Source: an uncultured bacterium
GTDB lineage: Bacteria; Verrucomicrobiota; Kiritimatiellia; RFP12; UBA1067
Length of the DNA stretch: 37,819 bases
NCBI GenBank assembly: GCA_902775595.1
Contig: CACYNF010000014.1
Location: 1-37,819, forward strand
Direction: 5' to 3'
Position numbers and translations under genes: made by a program. The notes below the pieces were generated by a model, which saw only the letters and a list, made by a program, of their open reading frames with translations, was not told where the DNA came from and ran no database searches. This document shows, in pieces, positions 1 through 6,681 of this stretch. Each line of letters starts with the position of its first letter. The stretch's first letter is position 1.

Positions 1-102
1 GAAAGATGCACATGTCAGCAGATCAGCTCTGCCTACAGAGCGAACTATATCAAAGAGAGAATAAGCCGTCCCTTTTGCAGACGAATGTGGCAAGGTTTTC
101 AT
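1..102 (-). CDS. 5' end of an unidentified gene, cut by the window edge
   Basis: An ATG at 102 opens a frame that stays open for 34 codons to the left edge. It is preceded by a strong ribosome binding site, GGAGG, 5 nt before the ATG. The visible N-terminus begins MKTLPHSSAKGTAYSLFDIV and shows no obvious signal peptide or family motif. It lies 34 nt downstream of the GntR-type regulator gene on the same strand, so the two may be co-transcribed and this could be a target gene of that regulator. The product cannot be named from 34 residues. Reality of the gene rests on the ribosome binding site and position only. Confidence 0.55.
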   Translation of the reverse strand, partial: MKTLPHSSAKGTAYSLFDIVRSVGRADLLTCASF

Positions 103-136
103 TGTTTCCTCCGTAGACATCCTTTGTTCTGTTTTA

Positions 137-1231
137 CTACATGCTGACTGGAATAAATACAGGTCCAAGAACGATGCGCCGCTCTTCCGATAGATTGCGG
201 AGGCTCGCCAAGGCCGTGTCCGCGACCTTCTCGCCGTCCCCATACGGATTCATCTGCGCAAGCATAACGGGAAACGGGAACAGCGGACCACAGCCGCGAT
301 TGGACCAGGCGACAACATGCACGTCGTCGGGAATCTTCACCCCCGCCGCCATCAATGCCTTGAGCGCGCCGGACGCCACGTAGTCGTCCTGAAAGTAAAT
401 CACATCCGGTAGCCACGAACGCCCTCCGGCCAGGCGTGCAGCAAAAGCGTCCATCGCGCCGCCCTCGACAGCTTCCGGCATCAGGCCGGGCCGACAGGCC
501 ACCGTCCAAAGGGAATAGTCCAAACCTGCACGTTTTGCGGCCGAACCTGCATCGGAATAGCCCTCTATTCCGACTTCCATAAGCGTTCTCATACCTTCCT
601 TTGCAAGCTCGGGAACAAACGACTCGGCTGCGGTAGAGCGATCATAGACTATGGAGGCGGCGCATTTCCTCGACTTCGACGGCCTGTCGCCGACTAGAAT
701 GAACTTCACGCCGCTGGCAGCTATGCATCGCTCGGCAGCCGCATTGCTGAAAACGACAACCGCAAGATCGACGGACTGCTTGAGTGCGGCAGAAAGCACC
801 GTTACATCAGGCCTGTCATCTCGGCCAAACGGCGTCGCGACAGTTGATACGAGGTACCCTTCCCGAATCAGTTTGTCGCGGATCACGCCGATAAGGGTAT
901 TGGCGTAATAGCCACCGTACCCACCGCGCATAACAAGAAGTACGTGCCCCTTCCACAACGGGCGGTCCGATGCGCACACAACACTGCCAACAGAAGGACG
1001 CGGGCTTATCAGGCCCTCCTCCCGTAGCCTGACCACGGCCTGCACGGCGATACCCATGCTGACACCCAGTATCTTGCCGAGCTCGCGAACAGGCGGCAGG
1101 ATGTCGCCGGGCGCGTAATGTCCCGTTTCGATGTCCGCCCTCAGCCCGTCGGCAATCTGCCGCGCAAGATCACCGCGCCGCGTACGGTCCAGGGTGAACT
1201 TTGGTTTCTTGAAATGTTTTTTCTTTGCCAC
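137..1231 (-). CDS. GntR-family regulator with LacI-like sugar-sensor domain (AraR-like)
   Basis: Predicted 364-residue transcriptional regulator. Residues about 18-85 form a GntR-type winged helix-turn-helix (R-x-x-LARQIADGLR...ILPPVRELGKILGVS...LREEGLI...GSVV). The rest resembles the periplasmic-binding fold of LacI/GalR regulators (VLLVMRGGYGGYYANTLIGV...VDLAVVVFSN...PDVIYFQDDYVASGALKALMAAGVKIPDDVHVVAWSN). This order is that of AraR of Bacillus, a sugar-responsive repressor, so a carbohydrate effector is inferred. The start is the GTG at 1231: it lies exactly 7 nt after a TATACT -10 box with a TTGACA -35, so the mRNA is predicted to be leaderless and no ribosome binding site is expected. 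A tandem repeat over the promoter could be an autoregulatory operator. The downstream neighbour is the partial gene at 1-102. Confidence 0.88.
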   Translation of the reverse strand: MAKKKHFKKPKFTLDRTRRGDLARQIADGLRADIETGHYAPGDILPPVRELGKILGVSMGIAVQAVVRLREEGLISPRPSVGSVVCASDRPLWKGHVLLVMRGGYGGYYANTLIGVIRDKLIREGYLVSTVATPFGRDDRPDVTVLSAALKQSVDLAVVVFSNAAAERCIAASGVKFILVGDRPSKSRKCAASIVYDRSTAAESFVPELAKEGMRTLMEVGIEGYSDAGSAAKRAGLDYSLWTVACRPGLMPEAVEGGAMDAFAARLAGGRSWLPDVIYFQDDYVASGALKALMAAGVKIPDDVHVVAWSNRGCGPLFPFPVMLAQMNPYGDGEKVADTALASLRNLSEERRIVLGPVFIPVSM

Positions 1232-1238
1232 GGCGCAA

Positions 1239-1268
1239 AGTATAACAAATATAACAAATGCATGTCAA
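1239..1268 (-). promoter_or_regulatory. Promoter of the GntR-type regulator with overlapping tandem operator-like repeat
   Basis: On the minus strand TTGACA (1268-1263) is followed after 18 nt by TATACT (1244-1239), preceded by TGT as in an extended -10. The GTG start codon begins 7 nt later. Two adjacent identical 9-mers, ATTTGTTAT (1259-1251 and 1250-1242), fill the spacer and run into the -10. A protein bound there would block polymerase, so negative autoregulation is plausible. The match to consensus is seen directly; the binding protein is inferred. Confidence 0.72.
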
Positions 1269-1607
1269 GCGGGTGGCGTGAAAATGGAATAAGTCTGCGC
1301 TCTCACAAAAATTACATGTCCTCAAGGGCGAGAAGGTCGTTCTTTGAGCTTCACGAACAATGTGCCGACAGAATTCTCTTCAGGAGAGATACAGGGAAAG
1401 CTCTCTCCCCCGTCTCGATATCGCAATCTCCTTCTCCCGGCCAAAGAATTTCATTTCTTAACCTACATTTACTTAATGACGCTTAAGAAAGTATATCAAG
1501 TATTTTACCCGCCATCTATTGCACGGTCCCGTCTGCACATGGTGGCTCACAGGGCGACGCTTAGGGTCAACCGTCATCGCGGAAGTTAATGACGAAATCC
1601 TGCCCGG
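1269..1607. other. Gene-poor gap with a possible ATPase gene remnant
   Basis: No intact gene is recognised between the regulator promoter and the Nif3-family gene. On the minus strand an ATG at 1454 opens a 24-codon frame that stops at 1380. It begins MKFFGREKEIA, which resembles the N-terminus of archaeal-type AAA ATPases (usually F-x-GR-x-x-E-x-x-x-L), but the Walker A region that should follow is absent. The start has no convincing ribosome binding site. It may be the stub of a decayed ATPase gene or chance similarity. The rest of the gap shows no strong repeat or RNA. Confidence 0.3.
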
Positions 1608-2309
1608 CTACACAAACACGGTCTTGACGCCAAGGGCGCGGGCGAGGGCGCGCGAAAGCGCCTGGACGCCAAAAGTCTCTGTCGCGTAGTGACCGGCGCA
1701 AACCATCTTCATGCCGACATTCTCCGCGGCGATCTGGTCGCCCCAGTTCGCCTCGCCCGTCACGTAGACATCGCACATGTGGCTCTTCGCCTCGACCGCA
1801 AACTCTCCCGCGCCGCCCGAGCAGACGCCGACCTTCTCGCCGCGGCGGAGCGAAAACTCCGTCTCGCCAATCGTGAACTTCCCGCCACGCGACGTGCGCC
1901 CGACAAGCCCGATGATGTTGCCGTGGTAGGAAAACGCCGGCTTCACGCCAATGAGCTTCAGGTGCCGCGCGATTTCCCAGTTGTTGCCAACCTTCCTGTT
2001 CGCGTCGAGCGGAAGATGATACCCGGCAAGCGCGAGGTTCGCGTCCATCGCCGACTTCACGACGGCATATTCGCCGCCGACGAGCCGGCGGATTCCGCCG
2101 CCCCAGCTTATGCCGTGGTGGACAACGAGAAGCTGCGCACCCGCGGCGGCCGCGGCCTTGACGCTCCTGAGCGACCCGTCGACAGCAAACGCGACAAGGC
2201 GCACGTCGTCGCCCTTGCGCGCGACCTGGAGCCCGTTGTTGCTCACGTCGTCGAAGTCTCCGACCTTGAGCACGCCGTCGATCCAGTCAAGAATCTTTTT
2301 AAGTTTCAT
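1608..2309 (-). CDS. Nif3-family dinuclear metal centre protein
   Basis: Predicted 233-residue protein of the Nif3/YbgI/DUF34 family, cytosolic proteins that form toroidal hexamers and bind two metal ions; the general biochemical role is debated (GTP cyclohydrolase I type 2 annotations are common but unreliable). Family signatures are visible: an N-terminal W-I-D...DVSNNGLQV, then LLVVHHGISWGG with the metal-binding HH pair, LAGYHLPLDANRKVGNNWEIA with the H-x-x-x-D motif, and near the C-terminus VTGEANWGDQIAAENVGMKMVCAGHYATETFGV with the final His and Glu. The length is on the short side, as in forms lacking the inserted PII-like domain. The ATG at 2309 has AGGA about 10 nt upstream. It follows the helicase gene on the same strand, separated by 89 nt that hold a palindromic nonamer array. 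Confidence 0.9.
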   Translation of the reverse strand: MKLKKILDWIDGVLKVGDFDDVSNNGLQVARKGDDVRLVAFAVDGSLRSVKAAAAAGAQLLVVHHGISWGGGIRRLVGGEYAVVKSAMDANLALAGYHLPLDANRKVGNNWEIARHLKLIGVKPAFSYHGNIIGLVGRTSRGGKFTIGETEFSLRRGEKVGVCSGGAGEFAVEAKSHMCDVYVTGEANWGDQIAAENVGMKMVCAGHYATETFGVQALSRALARALGVKTVFV

Positions 2310-2333
2310 TTTCTCTTATCCTGTTTTCTTAGC

Positions 2334-2388
2334 CGTGTAGAACGTGTAGATCGTGCAGGAATTCTACATGTTCTGCATGTTCTACACG
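2334..2388. repeat. Symmetrical array of six 9-bp units (three forward, one base, three inverted)
   Basis: The plus strand reads CGTGTAGAA, CGTGTAGAT, CGTGCAGGA, then a single A, then TTCTACATG, TTCTGCATG, TTCTACACG. The first unit and the last are exact reverse complements, and the inner units match imperfectly, giving a 55-bp near-palindrome with 9-bp internal periodicity. It lies between the helicase stop and the Nif3 start. A transcript would fold into a long hairpin, so it may act as a transcription or processing signal. It could also be a dispersed repeat or a protein-binding array. Confidence 0.8.
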
Positions 2389-2398
2389 GTTGAATGTT

Positions 2399-4516
2399 TT
2401 ATCTCCTCCAAGTCGTCTTCCAGTTCTGCGTCGGGCGAGAGCGACCTCCGCCGCCATACCCTCCGCCACCATATCCCCCGCGGCCGGAGGAACCGTAGCC
2501 GCCATACCCGCCGCGGCCCGACGAGCCATATCCGCCGCCATAGTCGTAGCTCATCAATCGACGCACCTCAACGAGATCGGTCGGTATCTCCTTGATGAAC
2601 AAGCTTGGTTCGACAGGAAACATTCCGCCGTCAGGCATCTTCCGCATCATCGGCGAGCCAAGCCACAGGCGGTCCTTCGCGCGCGTCACCACGACATAGA
2701 AAAGACGACGCTCCTCGGAAAGCCGCCCTTCCTCGCTCGCCTTCGGGCTCGGGAACATTCCCTCGGAACACCACGGCACGAACACGACCGGCCACTCCAT
2801 TCCCTTCGCCTGGTGGATCGTCGAAAGCGTCATCTTGTCGGAGTCGGGCTCGTTTCGCCGCGCGTCGAGGTTCGTCAAGAGCGCGACATCCGCGAGGAAC
2901 GACTCAAGCCGATGCCGGCCCGGGTTCTCTTCGTCATCGTCGTCGCCATAGTCCCCGCCCGCGATCTGCGCCGCGAGTTCCTTGATGTCGTCGAGACGAT
3001 CGGCCGCTTCCTGTTCCTCCCATTCAAGATGAAGGTGGTCTTCGTAGAAGAAGTCGACGAAATCCTCGATGAGCTCGCCTATCTCGTCGTCCTTGAGATG
3101 GCCCTCCGCAAACGAAAAGCACTTCGCAAGCGCAGGCCAAAGCGGCTTCGCCTTTGCGCCGAGCATCCCGCCGAGCGCGTCGCAGTCCTCGCGGCGCTTC
3201 GGGTCGAACGACCGCGCAAGCTTCTCCCAGTACTTGCGTGCGCTCGCCTCGCCTATGCCGGGGAGCATCGAGACGAACCTGAGGAACGAAAGCTCGTCGC
3301 CGGGGTTCACGAGAAGACGCAGGTACGAGAGCACGTCCTTGACGTGGATCTGCTCGAAGACGCCGACGCCCGACGTTATGCGGAACGGAACCTTCGCGCG
3401 CGCGAGCGACATCTGCACGTCGATCGACTGGTAGTGGCTGCGGTAGAGAACCGCCATGTCGCTCCAGCGGTAGCCGAGGTCGTGGTACTCGCGCACCCTG
3501 CGGAGAATCTCGTCCGCCTGCGCGCGCCCGTCGTAGAGTTTGCAGATGCAGGGCTTCTCGCCCTGGCCGCTTCTCGCGGGCCTGAGCGTCTTCTCGAACT
3601 GGTTTGGCGCGTCGCGCATCACGACGTTTGCGACATTGAGGACGCCGGGGACAGAACGGTAGTTGCGCTCGAGCTTCACGACGCGGCACCCTTCCCAGCG
3701 CTTCGGGAACTCCATGATGTTCTCTATCTGCGCGCCGCGCCACGTGTAGATGCACTGGAAGTCGTCGCCTACGGCCATTATGTTGCGGTGGCGCTCGGCG
3801 AGGATGTCGGTGAACTCCGCCTGCAGCCCGTTCGTGTCCTGGTATTCGTCGACGAGAATGTGGAGGAAGTGCTCCTGCAGCATCTCGCGTATCCTGTCCT
3901 GCGTCTTGAGGAGCTTCAAGCCGTTCACGAGAAGGTCGTCGAAGTCCATCGAGTTGAGCTCGAGCTTTCGCGCGGCGTACTTCTCTGCCACCTTCGCGAT
4001 CTCCTCGGGGTCGACGCCTGCCGTCTTCGTCTGCCACCTCGCGGCGATCATCTCGATCGGCTTCGACTCGTTCGCCGCCTCCGAGATCATCTTCGCGACG
4101 ACTTCCTTCTTCGGGAAGTCCTTGGGGTTCTTGGCGACGGTCTTGATTATCTCCCCGACGAGCTTCTTCTGGTCGTCCTCGTCGAGGATCTGGAAGCCGC
4201 TCGAATAGCCGATGGAACTGCCGTAGCGCCTGAGGAGCCGCGCGCATATCGAGTGGAACGTGCCGGACCAGAGCTGGCCTACCGTGTCGCCGACGAGCTT
4301 TTCCGCCCGCTCGCGCATCTCGCGCGCCGCGCGGTTGGTAAAGGTCAGGAGGAGTATGCGGTCGGCGGGAATGCCGTTCTCTATGAGAAACGCGACGCGG
4401 TGCACGAGCGTGCGCGTCTTGCCAGTTCCTGCGGCGGCGAGCACGAGGAGAGGCCCGTCGCCCGCCGTAGCCGCCGCGCACTGTTCCGGATTGAGTAGCT
4501 TCGAGAAATCTGTCAT
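2399..4516 (-). CDS. UvrD/PcrA-type superfamily 1 DNA helicase with Gly/Tyr/Arg-rich tail
   Basis: Predicted 705-residue ATP-dependent 3'-5' DNA helicase of the UvrD/PcrA/Rep group, acting in repair and replication-fork maintenance. Motifs visible: Q motif LNPEQ, Walker A AAAGTGKT (residues 27-34), motif Ia FTNRAAREMRER, motif II LVDEYQDTN, motif III VGDDFQCIYTWRGA, motif IV NYRSVPGVLNVAN, motif V STIHQAKGMEWPVVF and motif VI RRLFYVVVTRAKDRLWL. The start chosen is ATG 4516, where homology begins. It lies 7 nt beyond TATAAT, so the mRNA is predicted leaderless; a longer upstream frame has no homology. The last 50 or so residues are low complexity, with repeats such as YGSSGRGGYGG before a basic end, where PcrA usually carries a Tudor-like domain. 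It is divergent from umuDC, which suggests a DNA-damage context. Confidence 0.93.
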   Translation of the reverse strand: MTDFSKLLNPEQCAAATAGDGPLLVLAAAGTGKTRTLVHRVAFLIENGIPADRILLLTFTNRAAREMRERAEKLVGDTVGQLWSGTFHSICARLLRRYGSSIGYSSGFQILDEDDQKKLVGEIIKTVAKNPKDFPKKEVVAKMISEAANESKPIEMIAARWQTKTAGVDPEEIAKVAEKYAARKLELNSMDFDDLLVNGLKLLKTQDRIREMLQEHFLHILVDEYQDTNGLQAEFTDILAERHRNIMAVGDDFQCIYTWRGAQIENIMEFPKRWEGCRVVKLERNYRSVPGVLNVANVVMRDAPNQFEKTLRPARSGQGEKPCICKLYDGRAQADEILRRVREYHDLGYRWSDMAVLYRSHYQSIDVQMSLARAKVPFRITSGVGVFEQIHVKDVLSYLRLLVNPGDELSFLRFVSMLPGIGEASARKYWEKLARSFDPKRREDCDALGGMLGAKAKPLWPALAKCFSFAEGHLKDDEIGELIEDFVDFFYEDHLHLEWEEQEAADRLDDIKELAAQIAGGDYGDDDDEENPGRHRLESFLADVALLTNLDARRNEPDSDKMTLSTIHQAKGMEWPVVFVPWCSEGMFPSPKASEEGRLSEERRLFYVVVTRAKDRLWLGSPMMRKMPDGGMFPVEPSLFIKEIPTDLVEVRRLMSYDYGGGYGSSGRGGYGGYGSSGRGGYGGGGYGGGGRSRPTQNWKTTWRR

Positions 4517-4523
4517 CGGCGAT

Positions 4524-4532
4524 ATTATACCA
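4524..4532 (-). promoter_or_regulatory. Extended -10 promoter for the UvrD-type helicase
   Basis: The minus strand carries TGGTATAAT, a perfect extended -10 (TG-N-TATAAT). Its last T is 7 nt from the helicase ATG, so transcription should begin at or next to the start codon. No good -35 is seen at 17-18 nt, as is common for extended -10 promoters. The box lies inside the first of two near-identical 11-mers, GATATTATACC (4521-4531) and GATATTATGCC (4554-4564), in the divergent region shared with umuDC. Confidence 0.65.
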
Positions 4533-4563
4533 TACTGCGGCGACCTCCCCGCGGATATTATGC

Positions 4564-4592
4564 CTGCCAAAGCACGAAAATAATGGTAAACT
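4564..4592 (+). promoter_or_regulatory. Probable umuDC promoter
   Basis: TGGTAAACT (4584-4592) is an extended -10 with TAAACT as the hexamer. CTGCCA (4564-4569) sits 17 nt upstream and matches four of six -35 positions. Predicted transcription starts near 4599, just before the AAAGG ribosome binding site for the ATG at 4622. No Escherichia- or Bacillus-type LexA box is recognisable here, so SOS control is inferred only from the genes. Confidence 0.45.
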
Positions 4593-4621
4593 ATAGGAGA
4601 AACAACTTGAAAGGCAACGAA

Positions 4622-5020
4622 ATGGCAATGTCGAGGCAAGACAGGTCCAAAGTGTCGGGATCGGTGGTCGCGGGCTTCCCCTCGCCAGCCGAGCAGTACC
4701 AGGAAACGCCGCTCGACCTGAACGAGCTTCTGGTCAAGCGCCCGGCCGCGACTTTCTTCGTGAAAGTCCAGGGAGACTCAATGATCGGCGAGGGGATCCA
4801 CGACGGCGACCTACTTGTCGTCGACCGCTCGCTCCGCCCCGCAAGCGGAGACGTCATCATCGCCTGCATCGACGGCGACTTCACCGTGAAGACCTACCGC
4901 CGCGACAAGGACGGCGTTCGCCTCGAACCCGCGAATCCAGACTTCCCGGCAATACACATACGCAGGGGCCAGCAGCTCGACTACTTCGGCAAGGTGACGG
5001 CCTCGATACACCGCTTCTGA
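4622..5020 (+). CDS. umuD: UmuD-like self-cleaving S24 peptidase (DNA polymerase V accessory subunit)
   Basis: Predicted 132-residue UmuD homologue; the RecA-stimulated self-cleaved form assembles with UmuC into a translesion polymerase. The cleavage site is visible as Ala17-Gly18 (SVVAGFP). The catalytic Ser53 lies in VQGDSM and the catalytic Lys90 in GDFTVKTYRR; their spacing of 37 residues equals that of Escherichia coli UmuD (Ser60/Lys97). The site is Ala-Gly as in LexA, rather than the Cys-Gly of E. coli UmuD. ATG 4622 is preferred because AAAGG lies 7 nt upstream. In-frame TTG 4607 (AGGAG 7 nt upstream) is an alternative. The stop is 2 nt before umuC. No N-terminal DNA-binding domain is present, so it is not LexA. 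Confidence 0.9.
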   Translation: MAMSRQDRSKVSGSVVAGFPSPAEQYQETPLDLNELLVKRPAATFFVKVQGDSMIGEGIHDGDLLVVDRSLRPASGDVIIACIDGDFTVKTYRRDKDGVRLEPANPDFPAIHIRRGQQLDYFGKVTASIHRF

Positions 5021-5022
5021 CC

Positions 5023-6270
5023 ATGATCGGACTCGTCGACGGAAACAACTTCTTCGTCAGCTGCGAGCGCGTCTTCAACCGACGCCTCGTGGGACGCCCC
5101 GTCGCGGTCCTCTCCAACAACGACGGATGCTGCGTCTCGCGCTCCAACGAGTTCAAGGCGCTCGGCATCGCGATGGGGACGCCGTACTACCAGCTGAGGA
5201 ACCGCGAGAAATCGGGCGAGCTGGACTTCTGCTCGTCGAACTACGAACTCTACGGCGACATGTCGCGCCGCATCATCTCGATTCTCCGCGACGAGGCGCT
5301 TGACGTCGAGCAGTATTCCATCGACGAGGCGTTCATCCATCCCCCGGTGGGCGAAGGCATCGACCTTGTCGAATACGGCAAGCGGCTACGCGCCAGGATA
5401 CTGCGCTGGGTCGGCATCCCCTGCGGCGTCGGATTCGCGCCGACAAAGACTCTCGCCAAGATCGCCAACCACATCGGCAAGAAGCAGCCTGGCGGCGTCT
5501 TCCTGCTGCCGGACGACCCAACGGAAATCCTCGACTCGCTTCCCGCCGACGAGGTGTGGGGCGTCGGGCACCGCCTCACGGCGAAACTCCGCGCCGAGCA
5601 GATATTCACGGCTAAAGACCTGCGCGACGCTCCAGACGCCGTCATCCGCTCCGTCGGCGGCGTGACGCTTCTCCGCACCGCGACAGAGCTTCGCGGCATA
5701 TCGTGCGGAGAGGACAGGGATTATGACGCCGATCCCGACAGCGTGTCGTGTTCGCGCTCCTTCGGCGAGCCCGTGACGACGCTTGACGGCATCTCGGAAT
5801 CGCTCGCCTCGTTTACCGCGCAGGCCGCAGCCAAGCTCCGCAGGCACGGCATGCTCGCGGCGGGCTGCAACATCTACGCGCAGATATTCCGTTCTGGCGG
5901 CGGAGGCGACTGCATAGTGCGGACAGTCATGTTCCCCGAGCCGACGGACGCGACGAACGCAATGCTCGACGCGATGCGGCCGGAAGTGCCGGCCCTCTTC
6001 CTGCCGGGGACGCGGTACCGCAAGACGGGAGTCGTGTTCTTCGGCCTCGAGAAAGTCGGTTCAGCACGCCAGATGGATTTGTTCGCCCCGCCGAGGATAT
6101 CCGAGGCGTCGTCTCTCTACAAGGCAATCGACGCCATCAACGCCCGCTACGGGAAAGGCAAGGTCTTCGCAGCCTCCGAGGGCATCGGCGAACGCCCGTG
6201 GAAGATGAAGCGGGCGAAGCTCTCGAAACGCGCCTCAACGCGCTGGGACGAGCTGATGGTCGTGCGGTAA
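5023..6270 (+). CDS. umuC: UmuC-like Y-family DNA polymerase V catalytic subunit
   Basis: Predicted 415-residue translesion DNA polymerase, close to the usual UmuC length of about 420. The N-terminal palm shows the first catalytic Asp in LVDGNNFF (D6), the UmuC signature SNNDGCCVSRS (residues 31-41), and the catalytic pair in YSIDEAF (D101, E102). A helix-hairpin-helix segment follows (LPADEVWGVGHRLTAKLRAEQI), then the little-finger region and the UmuC C-terminal segment ending in RASTRWDELMVV. It starts 2 nt after umuD, so the pair is translationally coupled. A hairpin candidate lies immediately downstream. Confidence 0.95.
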   Translation: MIGLVDGNNFFVSCERVFNRRLVGRPVAVLSNNDGCCVSRSNEFKALGIAMGTPYYQLRNREKSGELDFCSSNYELYGDMSRRIISILRDEALDVEQYSIDEAFIHPPVGEGIDLVEYGKRLRARILRWVGIPCGVGFAPTKTLAKIANHIGKKQPGGVFLLPDDPTEILDSLPADEVWGVGHRLTAKLRAEQIFTAKDLRDAPDAVIRSVGGVTLLRTATELRGISCGEDRDYDADPDSVSCSRSFGEPVTTLDGISESLASFTAQAAAKLRRHGMLAAGCNIYAQIFRSGGGGDCIVRTVMFPEPTDATNAMLDAMRPEVPALFLPGTRYRKTGVVFFGLEKVGSARQMDLFAPPRISEASSLYKAIDAINARYGKGKVFAASEGIGERPWKMKRAKLSKRASTRWDELMVVR

Positions 6271-6271
6271 C

Positions 6272-6307
6272 CGGGCAAAAGACACTCCGGACAAAGCCCG
6301 TGTCTTT
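6272..6307 (+). terminator. Possible hairpin terminator after umuC
   Basis: AAAGACAC (6278-6285) and GTGTCTTT (6300-6307) form an 8-bp stem, interleaved with CGGGC/GCCCG (6272-6276 and 6296-6300) as an alternative stem. There is no long T-run, so termination efficiency is uncertain. It directly follows the umuC stop. Confidence 0.4.
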
Positions 6308-6320
6308 CGCCGCAACAAGG

Positions 6321-6343
6321 AAACCCCTGATTTTATTGGGTTT
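6321..6343. terminator. Small inverted repeat between umuC and the tRNA operon
   Basis: AAACCC (6321-6326) and GGGTTT (6338-6343) can pair around an A/T-rich loop. It lies 15 nt beyond the 3' end of tRNA-Pro on the minus strand and 50 nt beyond umuC on the plus strand. It could terminate or process either convergent transcript. Weak evidence. Confidence 0.35.
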
Positions 6344-6357
6344 GGGCGAGAAAGAAA

Positions 6358-6434
6358 TGGTCGGACCGACGAGATTTGAACTCGTGACCTTTTGCACCCC
6401 AAGCAAACGCGCTACCAGGCTGCGCTACGGTCCG
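6358..6434 (-). tRNA. tRNA-Pro (anticodon GGG)
   Basis: A 77-nt cloverleaf on the minus strand. The acceptor stem is CGGACCG/CGGTCCG, followed by discriminator A and an encoded CCA. The D arm is the proline-type GCGCAGCCTGGTAGCGC, and the anticodon loop TTGGGGT within stem TTTGC/GCAAA gives anticodon GGG. The T arm is intact (TTCAAATC loop). It is the last of three tRNA genes in one transcript. Confidence 0.97.
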
Positions 6435-6453
6435 ACGGCATGCCAGACTAGAT

Positions 6454-6530
<77 letters not shown>

Positions 6531-6546
6531 ATCTGGCTTCTCCGAC

Positions 6547-6623
6547 TGGCGGGGCTGGCGGGAGTCGAACCCACAACCCTCAGATTCGTAGTCTGATGCT
6601 CTATCCAGTTGAGCTACAGCCCC
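6547..6623 (-). tRNA. tRNA-Arg (anticodon ACG)
   Basis: A 77-nt cloverleaf on the minus strand. The acceptor stem is GGGGCTG/CAGCCCC with discriminator G and encoded CCA. The D arm is AGCTCAACTGGATAGAGC. Anticodon stem TCAGA/TCTGA encloses CTACGAA, giving ACG, which would be deaminated to ICG by TadA. It is the first gene of the Arg-fMet-Pro tRNA operon. Confidence 0.97.
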
Positions 6624-6642
6624 AAATCGGAAAACAGGGTAT

Positions 6643-6671
6643 AGTATACTATTTTCCTCGCCGGAATGCAA
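6643..6671 (-). promoter_or_regulatory. tRNA operon promoter
   Basis: On the minus strand TTGCAT (6671-6666) and TATACT (6648-6643) are separated by exactly 17 nt. The -10 lies 19 nt before the 5' end of tRNA-Arg. The -10 sits inside the palindrome TAGTATACTA. This is a near-consensus housekeeping promoter. It lies just beyond the 3' end of the GH88-like gene on the same strand. Confidence 0.7.
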
Positions 6672-6681
6672 GGGGGTCAAT

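Noticed and set aside
2390..4498. 702-codon plus-strand open frame opposite the helicase gene
   Set aside because: Arg/Val/Glu-rich translation without any family motif; it is the usual antisense shadow of a GC-rich gene, and the minus strand carries all helicase motifs.
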